Assembly: GCA_041906305.1 (NCBI GenBank)
Contig: JAYRJL010000010.1
Location: forward strand, 1-64,000
Length of the DNA: 64,000 nucleotides
Source: SHVZ01 sp041906305
Lineage (GTDB): Bacteria; Pseudomonadota; Alphaproteobacteria; SHVZ01
Direction: 5' to 3'
Under the pieces are notes generated by a model. It saw nothing but the letters and a program-made list of their open reading frames with translations. It ran no database searches and was not told the origin of the DNA. Positions 52,684 to 61,972 of the stretch are shown in pieces. Position numbers and translations under genes: made by a program. The stretch's first letter is position 1; every line of letters begins with the position of its first letter.

Positions 52684-54282
52684 CTAGTTCAGCTTCACGC
52701 CATCGAACTGATGGCGGCCGAACGGGCTGATGCGGAAGTCGACGACCTCCTTGCGGATCGGCTTGAAGACCACGGAGTGGGCGATGGTGAACCAGGGCGC
52801 CTCCTCCTTGAAGATCTTCTGCGCCTCCTCGTAGAGGGCCGTGCGCTTGGCGACGTCGGGCGTGCGCTTGGCGGCGACCAGCAGGTCGTCGAAGGGCTTG
52901 TAGCACCACTTCGCGATGTTGCTGCCGCCCTGGCGCGCCGCGGCGCATCCCAGCAGCACGTACATGAAGTTGTCCGGGTCGCCGTTGTCGCCGGTCCAAC
53001 CGAGCTGCGCCATCTGGTGCTCGCCGGCCTGGGCGCGCTTGCGGTACTCGCCCCATTCGTAGCTGACGATCTTCGCCTTGACGCCGACCTTCGCCAGATC
53101 CGCCTGCATCATCTCGCCGATGCGCTGGGCGTTCGGGTTGTAGGGGCGCTGCACTGGCATCGCCCAGAGATCGGTCTCGAAGCCGTTCGGATATCCGGCC
53201 TCGGCCAGCAGCGCCTTCGCCTTGTTCGGATCGAAGGCGTAGTCCTTGACCGAGGTGTTGTAGGACCAGAGCGTCGGCGGGATCGGGTTGATCGCGGCGA
53301 CGCCGGCGCCGAGATAGACCGCGTCCACGATCGCCTTCTTGTCGATCGCCATGTTGAGGGCCTGGCGGACGCGCTTGTCGTCGAACGGCTTCTTCTGCAC
53401 GTTGAACGCCAGGTAGCCGATGTTGAGGCCTTCCTGGGAGAGGACGGTGATGTCCTTGTCCTCACGCATCTTCGGCAGGTCCGCCGGATTCGGATACGGC
53501 ATCACGTGGCACTCGCCCGCCTTGAGCTTGGCGTATCGGACGGCCGGATCCTTGGTGATCGAATAGACGAGGCCGTCGAGCGGCGGCTTGCCGTTCCAGT
53601 GCTGGTCGAAGGCCTGGTAGCGGATCGTCGAATCCTTCTGGTAGCTGACGAAGCGGAACGGGCCGGTGCCGATCGGCTCCTGGTCCATCTTCTCGGGGGT
53701 GCCGGCCTTCAGCAGCACGTCGCCGTACTCGGCCGACAGCACCGCCGCGAAGTCCATGGCCAGGTTGGCGATGAACGGCGCCTCGGCGTCGTTGAGCTCG
53801 ATCTTGACGGTGTAGGGATCGACCTTCTCGACCGACTTCAGCAGCTTCGGCATGTCCATGTCGCCGAAGTAGTCGTACGAGCCGCCGGAGACCTTGTGAT
53901 ACGGATGGTCGGCCTTCCACTGGCGGTTGATCGAGAACAGCACGTCGTCGGCATTGAAGTCGCGGGTCGGCTTGAACGTGTTCGACGACTGGAACTTCAC
54001 GTTCCGGCGGAGCTTGAAGGTGAAGGTCTTGCCGTCCTCGGAAACCGTCCAGGACTCGGCGAGGCCCGGCACCACCTTGGTCGAGCCGCGCTCGAACTCG
54101 ACGAGGCGGTTGTAGACGTGAAAGGCGGCGTCGAACGACGTGCCGGTGGTGTTGATCTGCGGGTTGAAATTCTCGGGGCTGCCTTCCGAGCAGTAGACCA
54201 GCGTCGCGGCATTGGCGCCGCCCGCAATAGCCAGCGCCACCAGCGCTCCCGCGGCGAGCGGGATCAGGTTTCTGACGACCAC
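52684..54282 (-). CDS. dppA: Dipeptide-binding periplasmic protein DppA
   Basis: This is a receptor for dipeptides (and possibly haem or delta-aminolevulinate in relatives). The mature chain follows Escherichia coli DppA unusually closely: LVYCSEGSPENFNPQINTTG, PYHKVSGGSYDYF, TGPFRFVSYQKDSTIRYQAF and WTGDNGDPDNFMYVLLGCAA. The Sec signal ends AGGANAAT. I favour GTG 54282 (532 residues) because AGGAG lies seven bases before it; ATG 54300 in the same frame has a weaker site. It heads the operon dppA-B-C-D-F on the minus strand. Confidence 0.95.
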   Translation of the reverse strand: MVVRNLIPLAAGALVALAIAGGANAATLVYCSEGSPENFNPQINTTGTSFDAAFHVYNRLVEFERGSTKVVPGLAESWTVSEDGKTFTFKLRRNVKFQSSNTFKPTRDFNADDVLFSINRQWKADHPYHKVSGGSYDYFGDMDMPKLLKSVEKVDPYTVKIELNDAEAPFIANLAMDFAAVLSAEYGDVLLKAGTPEKMDQEPIGTGPFRFVSYQKDSTIRYQAFDQHWNGKPPLDGLVYSITKDPAVRYAKLKAGECHVMPYPNPADLPKMREDKDITVLSQEGLNIGYLAFNVQKKPFDDKRVRQALNMAIDKKAIVDAVYLGAGVAAINPIPPTLWSYNTSVKDYAFDPNKAKALLAEAGYPNGFETDLWAMPVQRPYNPNAQRIGEMMQADLAKVGVKAKIVSYEWGEYRKRAQAGEHQMAQLGWTGDNGDPDNFMYVLLGCAAARQGGSNIAKWCYKPFDDLLVAAKRTPDVAKRTALYEEAQKIFKEEAPWFTIAHSVVFKPIRKEVVDFRISPFGRHQFDGVKLN

Positions 54283-54340
54283 GTTGTCTCTCCTATTCAT
54301 GATCGACCCCGTCGCATCAGGCGGGGTTCTCTAAGCAATT

Positions 54341-54370
54341 GTTATACGCCCCGGTGCATACCCGCGTCAC
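54341..54370 (-). promoter_or_regulatory. Possible dppA promoter
   Basis: On the minus strand GTGACG (54370 to 54365) and TATAAC (54346 to 54341) are separated by 18 bases, a fair sigma-70-type -35/-10 pair about 60 bases before the dppA start. The -35 is weak, so this is a tentative call. Confidence 0.3.
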
Positions 54371-54439
54371 GGGAACGTTGCGGCCGTGCAGCCTGGAGCC
54401 CATGCTCGCGTATCCGCCGCATATCCGTACAAGGACCCG

Positions 54440-55054
54440 ATGTTCTACCAGCCCCAGCTCCGCGACCACGGCCTCCGCCACGACCCGTTCAAGGCGCTCG
54501 TGGTGCCCCGCCCGATCGGGTGGATTTCCAGCCTGGATGCCCAGGGCCGCCCGAACCTGGCGCCCTACAGCTTCTTTAACGCGATGGCCGCCGACCCGCC
54601 CGTCGTGGTGTTCGGCACCTCGCTCCGCCCGCGCGCGACCGACCGCAAGGACAGCCAGGCCAACATCGAGGCGACCGGCGAGTTCGTCGTCAACCTGGCG
54701 ACCGAGGCGCTCAAGGATCCCATGAACGCCAGCGCCGCCTCGCTCCCGGCCGGCGCCGACGAGTTTGCGCATGCGGGCCTGGCGACGGCGCCCTCGCGCC
54801 TGGTGAAGCCGCCGCGAGTCGCGGCATCTCCAGTCGCCCTCGAATGCCGGCACCTCAAAACCGTCGAGCTTCCCTGCGACGATCCGGGGCGCGCGAACTA
54901 CGCCGTCTTCGGCCAAGTGATTGGCATTCATATAGATGACGGGCTGATCGCCGACGGCCAGGTCGACATCACCCGTTGCCGCCCCTTGGCCAGGCTCGGA
55001 TACATGGACTACACCGTGGTCGACAGCGTCTTCGCGATGGACCGCCCGGCCTGA
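54440..55054 (+). CDS. Flavin reductase-like FMN-binding protein
   Basis: This is a 204-residue protein of the flavin-reductase/split-barrel family that binds FMN. PRPIGWISSLDAQGRPNLAP near residues 24-43 is the diagnostic FMN-binding signature, and SFFNAMAADPPVVVFG follows at 45-60. Members often act as reductase partners of monooxygenases or as pyridine-nucleotide-dependent hydroxylase components. AAGGA lies five bases before ATG 54440. It is divergent from dppA; no monooxygenase gene lies nearby. Confidence 0.88.
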   Translation: MFYQPQLRDHGLRHDPFKALVVPRPIGWISSLDAQGRPNLAPYSFFNAMAADPPVVVFGTSLRPRATDRKDSQANIEATGEFVVNLATEALKDPMNASAASLPAGADEFAHAGLATAPSRLVKPPRVAASPVALECRHLKTVELPCDDPGRANYAVFGQVIGIHIDDGLIADGQVDITRCRPLARLGYMDYTVVDSVFAMDRPA

Positions 55055-55180
55055 GAAAAGCCGGCGCAGGAAAGGTCGGGCGGCGCCGTGCCAAGGATGC
55101 GATCAAACCGTCAACCGACCATCAATCTGCCTCAATCGCCCGGCAGTCTGGTGGCCGACTTGGGGAAAAGGGACTGCATC

Positions 55181-55576
55181 ATGCGTCGATTTCTGATCCT
55201 GGCGAGCCTCGCCGTCGTCGCCGTGTTCGCAACCGCCGCGTCGGCCCCGGCCGAGGCGCGCACCCGCGTCGGCATCGGGATCAACTACGGCTATCCCGGC
55301 CCGTACTACTACGGTCCCGCCTATCCCTATTACCCGGCCTACTACTACGCGCCGCGCCCGGTCTATTACGCGCCGGCGTATGCCGCCCCCGTCTACGCCG
55401 CCCCCGCAGCGGTCTACTCGGCGCCGCCCGCCGGCAACGTGATCCGCGAGGGCCGCGACTCCGCCGGCAACTACTGCCGCGAGTACCAGAGCAACACCAC
55501 GATCGACGGCCGCCCGGTTCCGACCTACGGCACCGCCTGCCTGCGTCCGGACGGGTCCTGGCAGATCGTCAACTGA
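55181..55576 (+). CDS. Secreted Tyr/Pro/Ala-rich protein with surface-antigen-like C-terminus
   Basis: This is a 131-residue exported protein. A signal peptide covers residues 1-25 (LASLAVVAVFATAASAPA). A low-complexity region (about 33-85) is dominated by Tyr, Pro and Ala (for example YPGPYYYGPAYPYYPAYYYA). The C-terminal CREYQSNTTIDGRPVPTYGT (with DGSWQIV at the very end) resembles the conserved tail of Rickettsia 17-kDa-antigen-like envelope proteins. It may sit in the periplasm or outer envelope; function is unknown. Confidence 0.72.
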   Translation: MRRFLILASLAVVAVFATAASAPAEARTRVGIGINYGYPGPYYYGPAYPYYPAYYYAPRPVYYAPAYAAPVYAAPAAVYSAPPAGNVIREGRDSAGNYCREYQSNTTIDGRPVPTYGTACLRPDGSWQIVN

Positions 55577-55602
55577 TCGAACGCACGTCCCCGACGTTCG
55601 AG

Positions 55603-55634
55603 GAAGGCCGGGCTCGTCCCGGCCTTCTTCATTT
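55603..55634 (+). terminator. Intrinsic terminator after the Tyr/Pro-rich gene
   Basis: GAAGGCCGGG pairs perfectly with CCCGGCCTTC over 10 bp with a CTCGT loop, followed by TTCATTTG. It begins 26 bases after the stop codon. Confidence 0.8.
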
Positions 55635-55780
55635 GCGGTGCCTGCGTACGCCCAGGATCGAACCGGGCCCTATTTCACAGTCCGGGTAGCGGCCTTGTGG
55701 CGTCGGAAATCGCGTGCCTAGGATTGTCGGATAAGAAAATCCGCGCATCAAAGGCGCCCTCGCCCATGGAGACCAAGAAG

Positions 55781-57364
55781 ATGACCCGAACCAGGCTTCC
55801 GCACTTCCTGTCGGCCGCCGCTCTTGCGGCGCTGCTCGCGACCGTTCCCGCCCAGGCGCAGACCACCCTCAAGGTGATCCCGCAGGCCGACCTCAAGTCG
55901 TTCGACCCGGTGTGGAACACTGCGGCGATCACGCAGAACCACGCCTACATGGTGTTCGACAACCTGTTCGGCCTCGACGCCAACATGCAGCCGAAGCCGC
56001 AGATGGTGGAGTCCTACACGACCTCCCCCGACGGGCTCACCTACAAGTTCACGCTGCGCTCGGGCATGAAGTATCACGACGGCACACCGGTGACGGCGAA
56101 GGACGTCGTCGCCTCGCTCGTGCGCTGGAGCAAGAAGACGACGGACGGCGCGGCGCTGGTCAGCCGCGCAGGCTCGATGACCGCGACGGGCGAGCTCGCC
56201 TTCGAGATCGTGCTGAAGGAGCCCTTCGGCCCGATCCTCGATGCGTTCTCGAACCCGATCCTGCCGCCCTTCGTCATGCGCGAGAAGGACGCGCAGACCG
56301 ATCCGGGCACCCAGATCTCGGAGGCCATCGGTTCCGGCCCCTTCATCTTCGCCAAGGACGAGTGGGTCCCGGGCTCGAAGGTCGTCTACAAGAAGAACCC
56401 CGCCTACAACGCGCGCAAGGAGCCGACCGACGCCTATTCGGGCTCGAAGGCGGCGAAGGTCGACCGCGTCGAGTGGACCTACATCCCCGACTCCCAGACC
56501 GCGACCCAGGCCTTCATCCGCGGCGAGGCGGACATCTTCGAGATCCCGCCGATCGACATGCTGCCGCTGCTGAAGAAGGACCCGAACATCACGGTCGAGG
56601 TCTTCAACAAGCCGGGCGTGCACGGCATGGTGCGCTTCAACGCGCTGCACCCGCCGTTCAACAATGCCAAGGCGCGGCAGGCCTTCATGATGGCGGTCGA
56701 CCAGAAGCAGTACCTCGCCGGCATGATCGGCAATCCGGAATACGAGAAGGAATGCTACGCGGTCTTCCAGTGCGGCTCGCCCAACGAGACCCTGGCCGGC
56801 TCGGAGCCGTTCCAGAAGCCGAACATCGAGCGGGCCAAGCAGCTCATGAAGGAAGCGGGCTATGACGGCCGCCCGGTCATCGTGCTCGACCCGACCGACC
56901 AGCAGATCATCCACAACATCTCGATCATGGCGGCGCAGACGCTGAAGGACATCGGCGTCAACGTCGACCTGCAGGCGACCGACTGGGCGACCGTGACCAC
57001 GCGGCGCGGGCAGAAGGCGGCGCCTGGCCAGGGGTCGCAGGGCTGGAACATCTTCACCACCTGGTCGTCCTCGGCGGTGATGCAGAGCCCGGTCACCAAC
57101 TTCGCGCTGCCGACGCCGTGCGACGGGTCCAACTGGTTCGGCTGGACCTGCGACGAGGAGCTCGACAAGCTCCGCAAGGCCTACATCCCGCTGACCGACC
57201 CGGCGCAGCGGAAGGCCGCGATCGAGGCGATCCAGAAGCGCTTCTACGAGGTGATGCCGTACGCGATCACCGGCCAGTTCCAGTCGCCCGTGGCCTATCG
57301 CAAGAACGTCGTCGGCCTGCCGAGGACCCTCGTCCTCACCAACTGGAACACCGAGAAGAAGTAG
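55781..57364 (+). CDS. ABC-type peptide/nickel-family substrate-binding protein, orphan
   Basis: This is a 527-residue SBP_bac_5 receptor, a paralogue of the one at 21492-23084: both share the layout TTLKVIPQADLKSFDPVWNT, SPDGLTYKFTLRSGMKYHDG near 85 and IGSGPFIFAKDEWVPGSKVV near 180. A Sec signal ends VPAQAQ near residue 26. GGAG lies nine bases before ATG 55781; the upstream ATG 55766 has no good site. No permease or ATPase accompanies it. It is upstream of, and on the same strand as, the hyuAB cluster, separated from it by the GntR gene. Confidence 0.9.
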   Translation: MTRTRLPHFLSAAALAALLATVPAQAQTTLKVIPQADLKSFDPVWNTAAITQNHAYMVFDNLFGLDANMQPKPQMVESYTTSPDGLTYKFTLRSGMKYHDGTPVTAKDVVASLVRWSKKTTDGAALVSRAGSMTATGELAFEIVLKEPFGPILDAFSNPILPPFVMREKDAQTDPGTQISEAIGSGPFIFAKDEWVPGSKVVYKKNPAYNARKEPTDAYSGSKAAKVDRVEWTYIPDSQTATQAFIRGEADIFEIPPIDMLPLLKKDPNITVEVFNKPGVHGMVRFNALHPPFNNAKARQAFMMAVDQKQYLAGMIGNPEYEKECYAVFQCGSPNETLAGSEPFQKPNIERAKQLMKEAGYDGRPVIVLDPTDQQIIHNISIMAAQTLKDIGVNVDLQATDWATVTTRRGQKAAPGQGSQGWNIFTTWSSSAVMQSPVTNFALPTPCDGSNWFGWTCDEELDKLRKAYIPLTDPAQRKAAIEAIQKRFYEVMPYAITGQFQSPVAYRKNVVGLPRTLVLTNWNTEKK

Positions 57365-57377
57365 GCATCAGAGGAAG

Positions 57378-57410
57378 GCCGGGCGGCATCGAGCCGCCCG
57401 GCGCTCTTAA
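57378..57410 (+). terminator. Intrinsic terminator after the orphan receptor
   Basis: GCCGGGCGGC pairs perfectly over 10 bp with GCCGCCCGGC around ATCGA and is followed by GCTCTTAA. It lies 14 bases after the receptor stop, before the convergent GntR gene. Confidence 0.75.
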
Positions 57411-57483
57411 CGGCAAACTACATGGTCCTCGATCTAGCCGGCGCGGCAGCGCGCATGGCAAGCCGGCATAAATTGCCGTGGTG

Positions 57484-58227
57484 TCATGATCTCCGGGCTT
57501 GAGGCTTCGCCTCGATCGTCATTCCGGTGGTCAAATTCTCCTGGACGAACGCCACGACCCGGTCGCGGAAGAGATCCGTATGTGCGTTCGCCAGCTTCTC
57601 GGCCGTGTCGGCGCGGCCGGAGACGATCGCCTCGATCATGCGGCGATGCTCGTCGACGATGGCGCGGCCGTGCTGGTTCGGGTTGCGGCCGCTCGGCGGG
57701 TCGTAGACCAGCGCCAGGTGCGAGAGCCGCATGCCCTGGTTCAGGAGATCGCAGAAGAAGCGGGCAAGCCAAGGATTGCCGGAGGCGTCCGCGATCGCTG
57801 CGTGGAAATCGAAGTTGGTCCTCGCCATCGCCTTGGCGTCGCCCTTCCGCGCCGCCTCCTCGAAGGCCTTGCCGGTCGCCTCGATGCGCTTCACGTCGAC
57901 GGGCTTGCGGCGTGCCGCGGCCAGTCGCGTCATCGCCCGCTGGCAGAGGTCGAAGGCCTCGAAGAAGGCGCGCACCTCGTCCAGCGAGATCGAGGCGACG
58001 CGGGCGCCGCGGTTCGGCGTCATCGTCACCAGGCCTTCGGACGCCAGGCGGATGATCGCTTCGCGCACCGGCGTCCGGGACATGCCGAGGGACGCGACCA
58101 GCGCTCCTTCGTCAAGGTCCGCCCCGGGCGCGAGCGACAGCGACAGGATACGCTCGCGCAAGGCTTGATAGGCCGTTTCGCCGCCGGCGCCCTTGGACCG
58201 CTTGACCGGCTTCGCCTGCCTACTCAT
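57484..58227 (-). CDS. GntR/FCD-family transcriptional regulator
   Basis: This is a 247-residue DNA-binding regulator. The winged helix-turn-helix (about residues 15-85) includes LRERILSLSLAPGADLDEGA and the recognition helix segment SLGMSRTPVREAIIRLASEG. The all-helical FCD ligand domain holds likely metal ligands in NFDFHAAI near 143-150, in DEHRRMIEAI near 192 and in NAHTDLF. FCD regulators sense small organic acids. It is divergent from hyuA, with an inverted repeat in the 35-base gap, and is the obvious regulator of that cluster. Confidence 0.92.
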   Translation of the reverse strand: MSRQAKPVKRSKGAGGETAYQALRERILSLSLAPGADLDEGALVASLGMSRTPVREAIIRLASEGLVTMTPNRGARVASISLDEVRAFFEAFDLCQRAMTRLAAARRKPVDVKRIEATGKAFEEAARKGDAKAMARTNFDFHAAIADASGNPWLARFFCDLLNQGMRLSHLALVYDPPSGRNPNQHGRAIVDEHRRMIEAIVSGRADTAEKLANAHTDLFRDRVVAFVQENLTTGMTIEAKPQARRS

Positions 58228-58232
58228 ACTGC

Positions 58233-58245
58233 ATACACTGTGTAT
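58233..58245. promoter_or_regulatory. Probable GntR operator between the regulator and hyuA
   Basis: ATACAC and GTGTAT form a perfect palindrome around a central T in the 35-base gap between divergent start codons. It lies six bases before the regulator's ATG and about 17 before that of hyuA, so binding would block both. Short palindromic sites in such a gap are typical of FadR/GntR-type autoregulation. Confidence 0.6.
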
Positions 58246-58262
58246 TCACTTTGCGAGGACGG

Positions 58263-60305
58263 ATGTCCTGGTTCATCGGGGTCGACGTCGGCGGAACCTT
58301 CACCGACTTCCATTGCCTCAACGAACTAACAGGCGAAGCCTTCGTCCACAAGGCGCCGTCGACGCCTGACAATCCGGCGCGCGCCATCGTCAACGGCGTG
58401 CAGGCGGTGGCCGAGCGCCTCAAGATCGACTACGCCCAGCTCCGCCGCCTGGCGCATGGCACCACGGTCGCAACCAACGCGCTGATCCAGCGCCGCGGCG
58501 GCAAGGTGGCGCTGGTGACGACCAAGGGCTTCCGCGACCTGCTGGAGATCGGCCGGCAGATCCGCCCGCACATGTATTCGCTGCAGGAGGACCACCCAGA
58601 GCCGCTGGTGCCACGCCAGTGGCGCTTCGAGGTCGCCGAGCGCATGACCGCGAACGGCACCGCCGAGACGCCGCTGGACGAGACGGATCTCGCCAGGACC
58701 GCCGACGCGATCAAGGCGGCGAAGGTCGACGCGGTCGCGGTGGGCTTCCTGTTCTCGTTCCTCAATCCCGACCACGAGCGGAAGGCGGCCGAGGCTCTGG
58801 CCAAGGCGCTGCCCGGCATCCACGTCTCGCGCTCCTCCGAGGTGCAGCCGGAGTTCCGCGAGTACGAGCGCTTCTCGACCACCGTGCTCAACGCCTACCT
58901 GCAGCCGGTGCTGGCCCGATACCTCGCCGATCTCGGCGACCAGGTCGGCAAGCTCTCGGACAAGATCCAGATCGGCATCAACCAGTCCTCCGGCGGATTG
59001 ATGTCGATCGGTCGTGCGCATCGCTTCCCGGTCCGCACCGCGCTTTCCGGCCCGGCTGCCGGCGCAGTCGGCGCGATCCACGTCGCGAAGCTTTCCGACC
59101 GCCCGAACGTGGTCACGCTCGACATGGGCGGCACCTCGGCCGACGTGGCGCTGATCCGCGACTACGGCACCGACACCGCGCATGACCGCCAGGTCGGCGG
59201 CTTCCCGGTGCGCCTGCCGATGATCGACATCAACACGATCGGCGCCGGCGGCGGCTCGATCGCGTGGTTCGCGCCGGACGGGCTGCTCAAGGTCGGTCCG
59301 ACCAGCGCCGGCGCCGTGCCCGGTCCTGCCTGCTACGGGCTCGGCGGCAAGGAAGCCGCGGTGACCGACGCCAATCTCGTGCTCGGCCGCTTGAGCCCGC
59401 GCGGGCTTCTCGACGGCAAGGTAGCCCTCGACGAGGCGGCCTCGCGGAAGGCGCTGCAGCCGATCGCCGACAAGCTCGGTTTCTCGATCGAACGCACCGC
59501 GCATGGCATCCTCGCCATCGTCGTCGCCAACATGGTGCGGGCGATCCGCACGGTCTCGGTCGAGCGCGGCCACGACCCGCGCGGCTACGCGCTGATGCCC
59601 TTCGGCGGCGCCGGCCCGCTGCATGCGACCGACGTGGCGAAGTCGCTCGGCATGAAGGAGATCCTGGTACCGCCGGCACCGGGCATCCTCTGCGCCCAGG
59701 GCCTCGTCGTCTCCGACCTCAAGGAAGACTTCGTCCGCACCCGCCGCACACCGGTGACCGCCGCCGAGGCGCCGACCATGACCAAGGTGATCGCCGAGCT
59801 CTCCGCCGAGGCGGGTCGCTGGCTCGAGTCCGAAGGCGTGCCGGCGGTCGACCGCGTTTCCACGCTGACCCTCGACATGCGCTATGTCGGCCAGAACTTC
59901 GAGCTGCCGGTGAAGCTGCCGTCAGCTGCGCTGCCGGACGCGAAGCAGCTCGCCAAGCTGTTCGCCGCCGTGCACGAGCTCAGCTACGGCTATGCCAACC
60001 TCGATGCGCCGATCGAGGTGATCAACTTCCGCCTCACCGGCGCCGCCAGGCGCGCCGAGGTCGCAGCCCCGCCCGCCTCCAAGGCACCGACGGCGGCGCC
60101 GGCTCCCGTCGGCCGACGCCCGGTCTTCTTCCGCTGGGAAGCCGCCGACGACACGCCGATCTATCGCCGCGACACGCTGCTCCCCGGTCATCGGCTGCAG
60201 GGTCCCGCCGTGATCGAGCAGCTGGATGCGACCACGCTGCTCTATCCTGGCGACTCCCTCGTCGTCGATGCTGCCGGTTCCCTCCTGGTCGAGGTTCAGC
60301 CATGA
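58263..60305 (+). CDS. hyuA: Hydantoinase/oxoprolinase subunit A
   Basis: This is a 680-residue subunit of the HyuA family: ATP-dependent N-methylhydantoinase, 5-oxoprolinase, acetophenone carboxylase. The ATP-binding fold begins GVDVGGTFTDF at residues 6-16 and continues with LAHGTTVATNALIQRRGGKV near 62-81. Later it has ALSGPAAGAVGAIHV near 261, TLDMGGTSADVALI near 286 and DINTIGAGGGSIAW near 321. GAGG lies five bases before ATG 58263. The stop overlaps hyuB by four bases. The exact ring substrate cannot be told from sequence. Confidence 0.92.
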   Translation: MSWFIGVDVGGTFTDFHCLNELTGEAFVHKAPSTPDNPARAIVNGVQAVAERLKIDYAQLRRLAHGTTVATNALIQRRGGKVALVTTKGFRDLLEIGRQIRPHMYSLQEDHPEPLVPRQWRFEVAERMTANGTAETPLDETDLARTADAIKAAKVDAVAVGFLFSFLNPDHERKAAEALAKALPGIHVSRSSEVQPEFREYERFSTTVLNAYLQPVLARYLADLGDQVGKLSDKIQIGINQSSGGLMSIGRAHRFPVRTALSGPAAGAVGAIHVAKLSDRPNVVTLDMGGTSADVALIRDYGTDTAHDRQVGGFPVRLPMIDINTIGAGGGSIAWFAPDGLLKVGPTSAGAVPGPACYGLGGKEAAVTDANLVLGRLSPRGLLDGKVALDEAASRKALQPIADKLGFSIERTAHGILAIVVANMVRAIRTVSVERGHDPRGYALMPFGGAGPLHATDVAKSLGMKEILVPPAPGILCAQGLVVSDLKEDFVRTRRTPVTAAEAPTMTKVIAELSAEAGRWLESEGVPAVDRVSTLTLDMRYVGQNFELPVKLPSAALPDAKQLAKLFAAVHELSYGYANLDAPIEVINFRLTGAARRAEVAAPPASKAPTAAPAPVGRRPVFFRWEAADDTPIYRRDTLLPGHRLQGPAVIEQLDATTLLYPGDSLVVDAAGSLLVEVQP

Positions 60306-61969
60306 CCGATCCGATCACCCTCGAGATCATCCACAACGGGCTTCGCTCGATCACCGATGAATCCTTCATCGCGTTGATGAAGTCGGCCTATTCGACCAAC
60401 ATCAAGGAGCGGCGGGACCACTCCTGCGCGGTGATCGACCTCTCCGGCCGCCTGATCGCCCAGGCCGAGAACTCTCTGCCGATCCACCTCGCCTCCATGT
60501 GGGGCCTGATGACGGCGGTCCTGGCCAAGGTGAAGATCTCCGACATGAGCGAAGGCGACATCTTCGTCGCCAACGATCCCCACGTCGCCGGCGGCACGCA
60601 CCTTCCCGACCTCAACATGGCGATGCCGGTCTTCGTCGACGGCAAGGTCATGGCCTTCGTCTGCAACATCGCGCACCACGCCGACATGGGCGGCATGGCG
60701 CCCGGCAGCATGGCCGGCGGCATGCGCGAGATCTATCAGGAAGGCCTGCGGATCCCGGTCGTCCGTCTCTTCCGCAAGGGCGAGATCGTGCAGGACATCT
60801 TCGACCTGCTGCTCTTGAACGTGCGCGTGCCGGAAGAGCGCAAGGGCGACTACTTCGCCCAGGTCGCCTCGTGCCGGCTCGGCGAGCGGCGGCTCAAGGA
60901 GATGGCGCAGCGCTACGGCCGCGAGACGCTCACATCAGCGTTCGAGGAGATCGTCACCCGCACGCGCAGCCGCATGGAGCGCGCCATCGGAACGATCCCG
61001 CCCGGCACCTACCGCTTCGCCGACCGCATGGACGACGACGGGCTCGGCATGGTCGACATCCCGATCGTGATCGAGCTGACGGTCGGCAACGGCCGCATCC
61101 GCGCCGACTTCACCGGATCGGCACCGGAGGTCGACGGCAACATCAACCTCAAGATCAATGGCGCCGGCGCCACCGTCGCCTATGCGATCAAGGCGCTGCT
61201 CGATCCCGACGTTCCGAACAACCAGGGCGTCCTCGACGTGATCGACGTCTCGGCACCCGAGGGCACCGTGGTCAACTGCGCGCCGCCGGCCGCGACCGCC
61301 GCCCGCGCCCATGTCTGCCAGCGCATCGTCGACTGCGTGATCGGCGCGCTAGCGCCGGCGATCCCCGACCGCGCCGTCGCCGCCGCCAACGGCGCCAACA
61401 CCACGGCCGTGCTCTCCGGCATCGATCCGGCGACCAGGCAGCGCTACGTCTATCTCGAGACCTTGGGTGGCGGCTTCGGCGGCCGCGCCACCAAGGACGG
61501 CAAGGACGGCGTCCAGGTCCACATCACCAACACCTCGAACCTGCCGGTCGAGGCGATCGAGATGGAGTATCCGCTCCGTGTCGAGAGCTACGGGCTGATC
61601 GAGGATTCCGGCGGCGCCGGCACTTTCCGCGGCGGACTCGGCCTCCGGCGCGTGGTGAAGCCGGTCGGCCACGAGGCCGTGTTCAGCGGCACCGGCGAAC
61701 GCTTCCGCTTCGCGCCCTGGGGCCTGTTCGGCGGCAAGGACGGCCAGCCTGGCCGCTTCCAGCGCCGCGAGCCCGACGGCAAGCTGACGCTCCTCGACAA
61801 CAAGCCGGCCGAGGTCACGCTGACCCCGGACCAGGCCGTCGTCATGGAGACGCCCGGCGCCGGCGGCTACGGCGATCCCTCCAAGCGACCGGCGGAGGCG
61901 ATCGAGCGCGACGCCACCTCGGGCAAGTTCTCCACCAACTATCTCCGTACCGCCTATCCGAAGGGTTGA
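60302..61969 (+). CDS. hyuB: Hydantoinase/oxoprolinase subunit B
   Basis: This is a 555-residue partner of HyuA. It starts MTDPITLEIIHNGLRSITDE and carries the family signatures NDPHVAGGTHLPDLNMAMPV near 94-113, IAHHADMGGMAPGS near 122 and the C-terminal ETLGGGFGGRATKDGKDGVQ near 390. METPGAGGYGDPSKR near 517 is the usual HyuB ending. HyuA and HyuB together open a five-membered ring or carboxylate an aryl ketone in an ATP-dependent reaction. It overlaps hyuA by four bases. Confidence 0.93.
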   Translation: MTDPITLEIIHNGLRSITDESFIALMKSAYSTNIKERRDHSCAVIDLSGRLIAQAENSLPIHLASMWGLMTAVLAKVKISDMSEGDIFVANDPHVAGGTHLPDLNMAMPVFVDGKVMAFVCNIAHHADMGGMAPGSMAGGMREIYQEGLRIPVVRLFRKGEIVQDIFDLLLLNVRVPEERKGDYFAQVASCRLGERRLKEMAQRYGRETLTSAFEEIVTRTRSRMERAIGTIPPGTYRFADRMDDDGLGMVDIPIVIELTVGNGRIRADFTGSAPEVDGNINLKINGAGATVAYAIKALLDPDVPNNQGVLDVIDVSAPEGTVVNCAPPAATAARAHVCQRIVDCVIGALAPAIPDRAVAAANGANTTAVLSGIDPATRQRYVYLETLGGGFGGRATKDGKDGVQVHITNTSNLPVEAIEMEYPLRVESYGLIEDSGGAGTFRGGLGLRRVVKPVGHEAVFSGTGERFRFAPWGLFGGKDGQPGRFQRREPDGKLTLLDNKPAEVTLTPDQAVVMETPGAGGYGDPSKRPAEAIERDATSGKFSTNYLRTAYPKG

Positions 61970-61972
61970 CCG

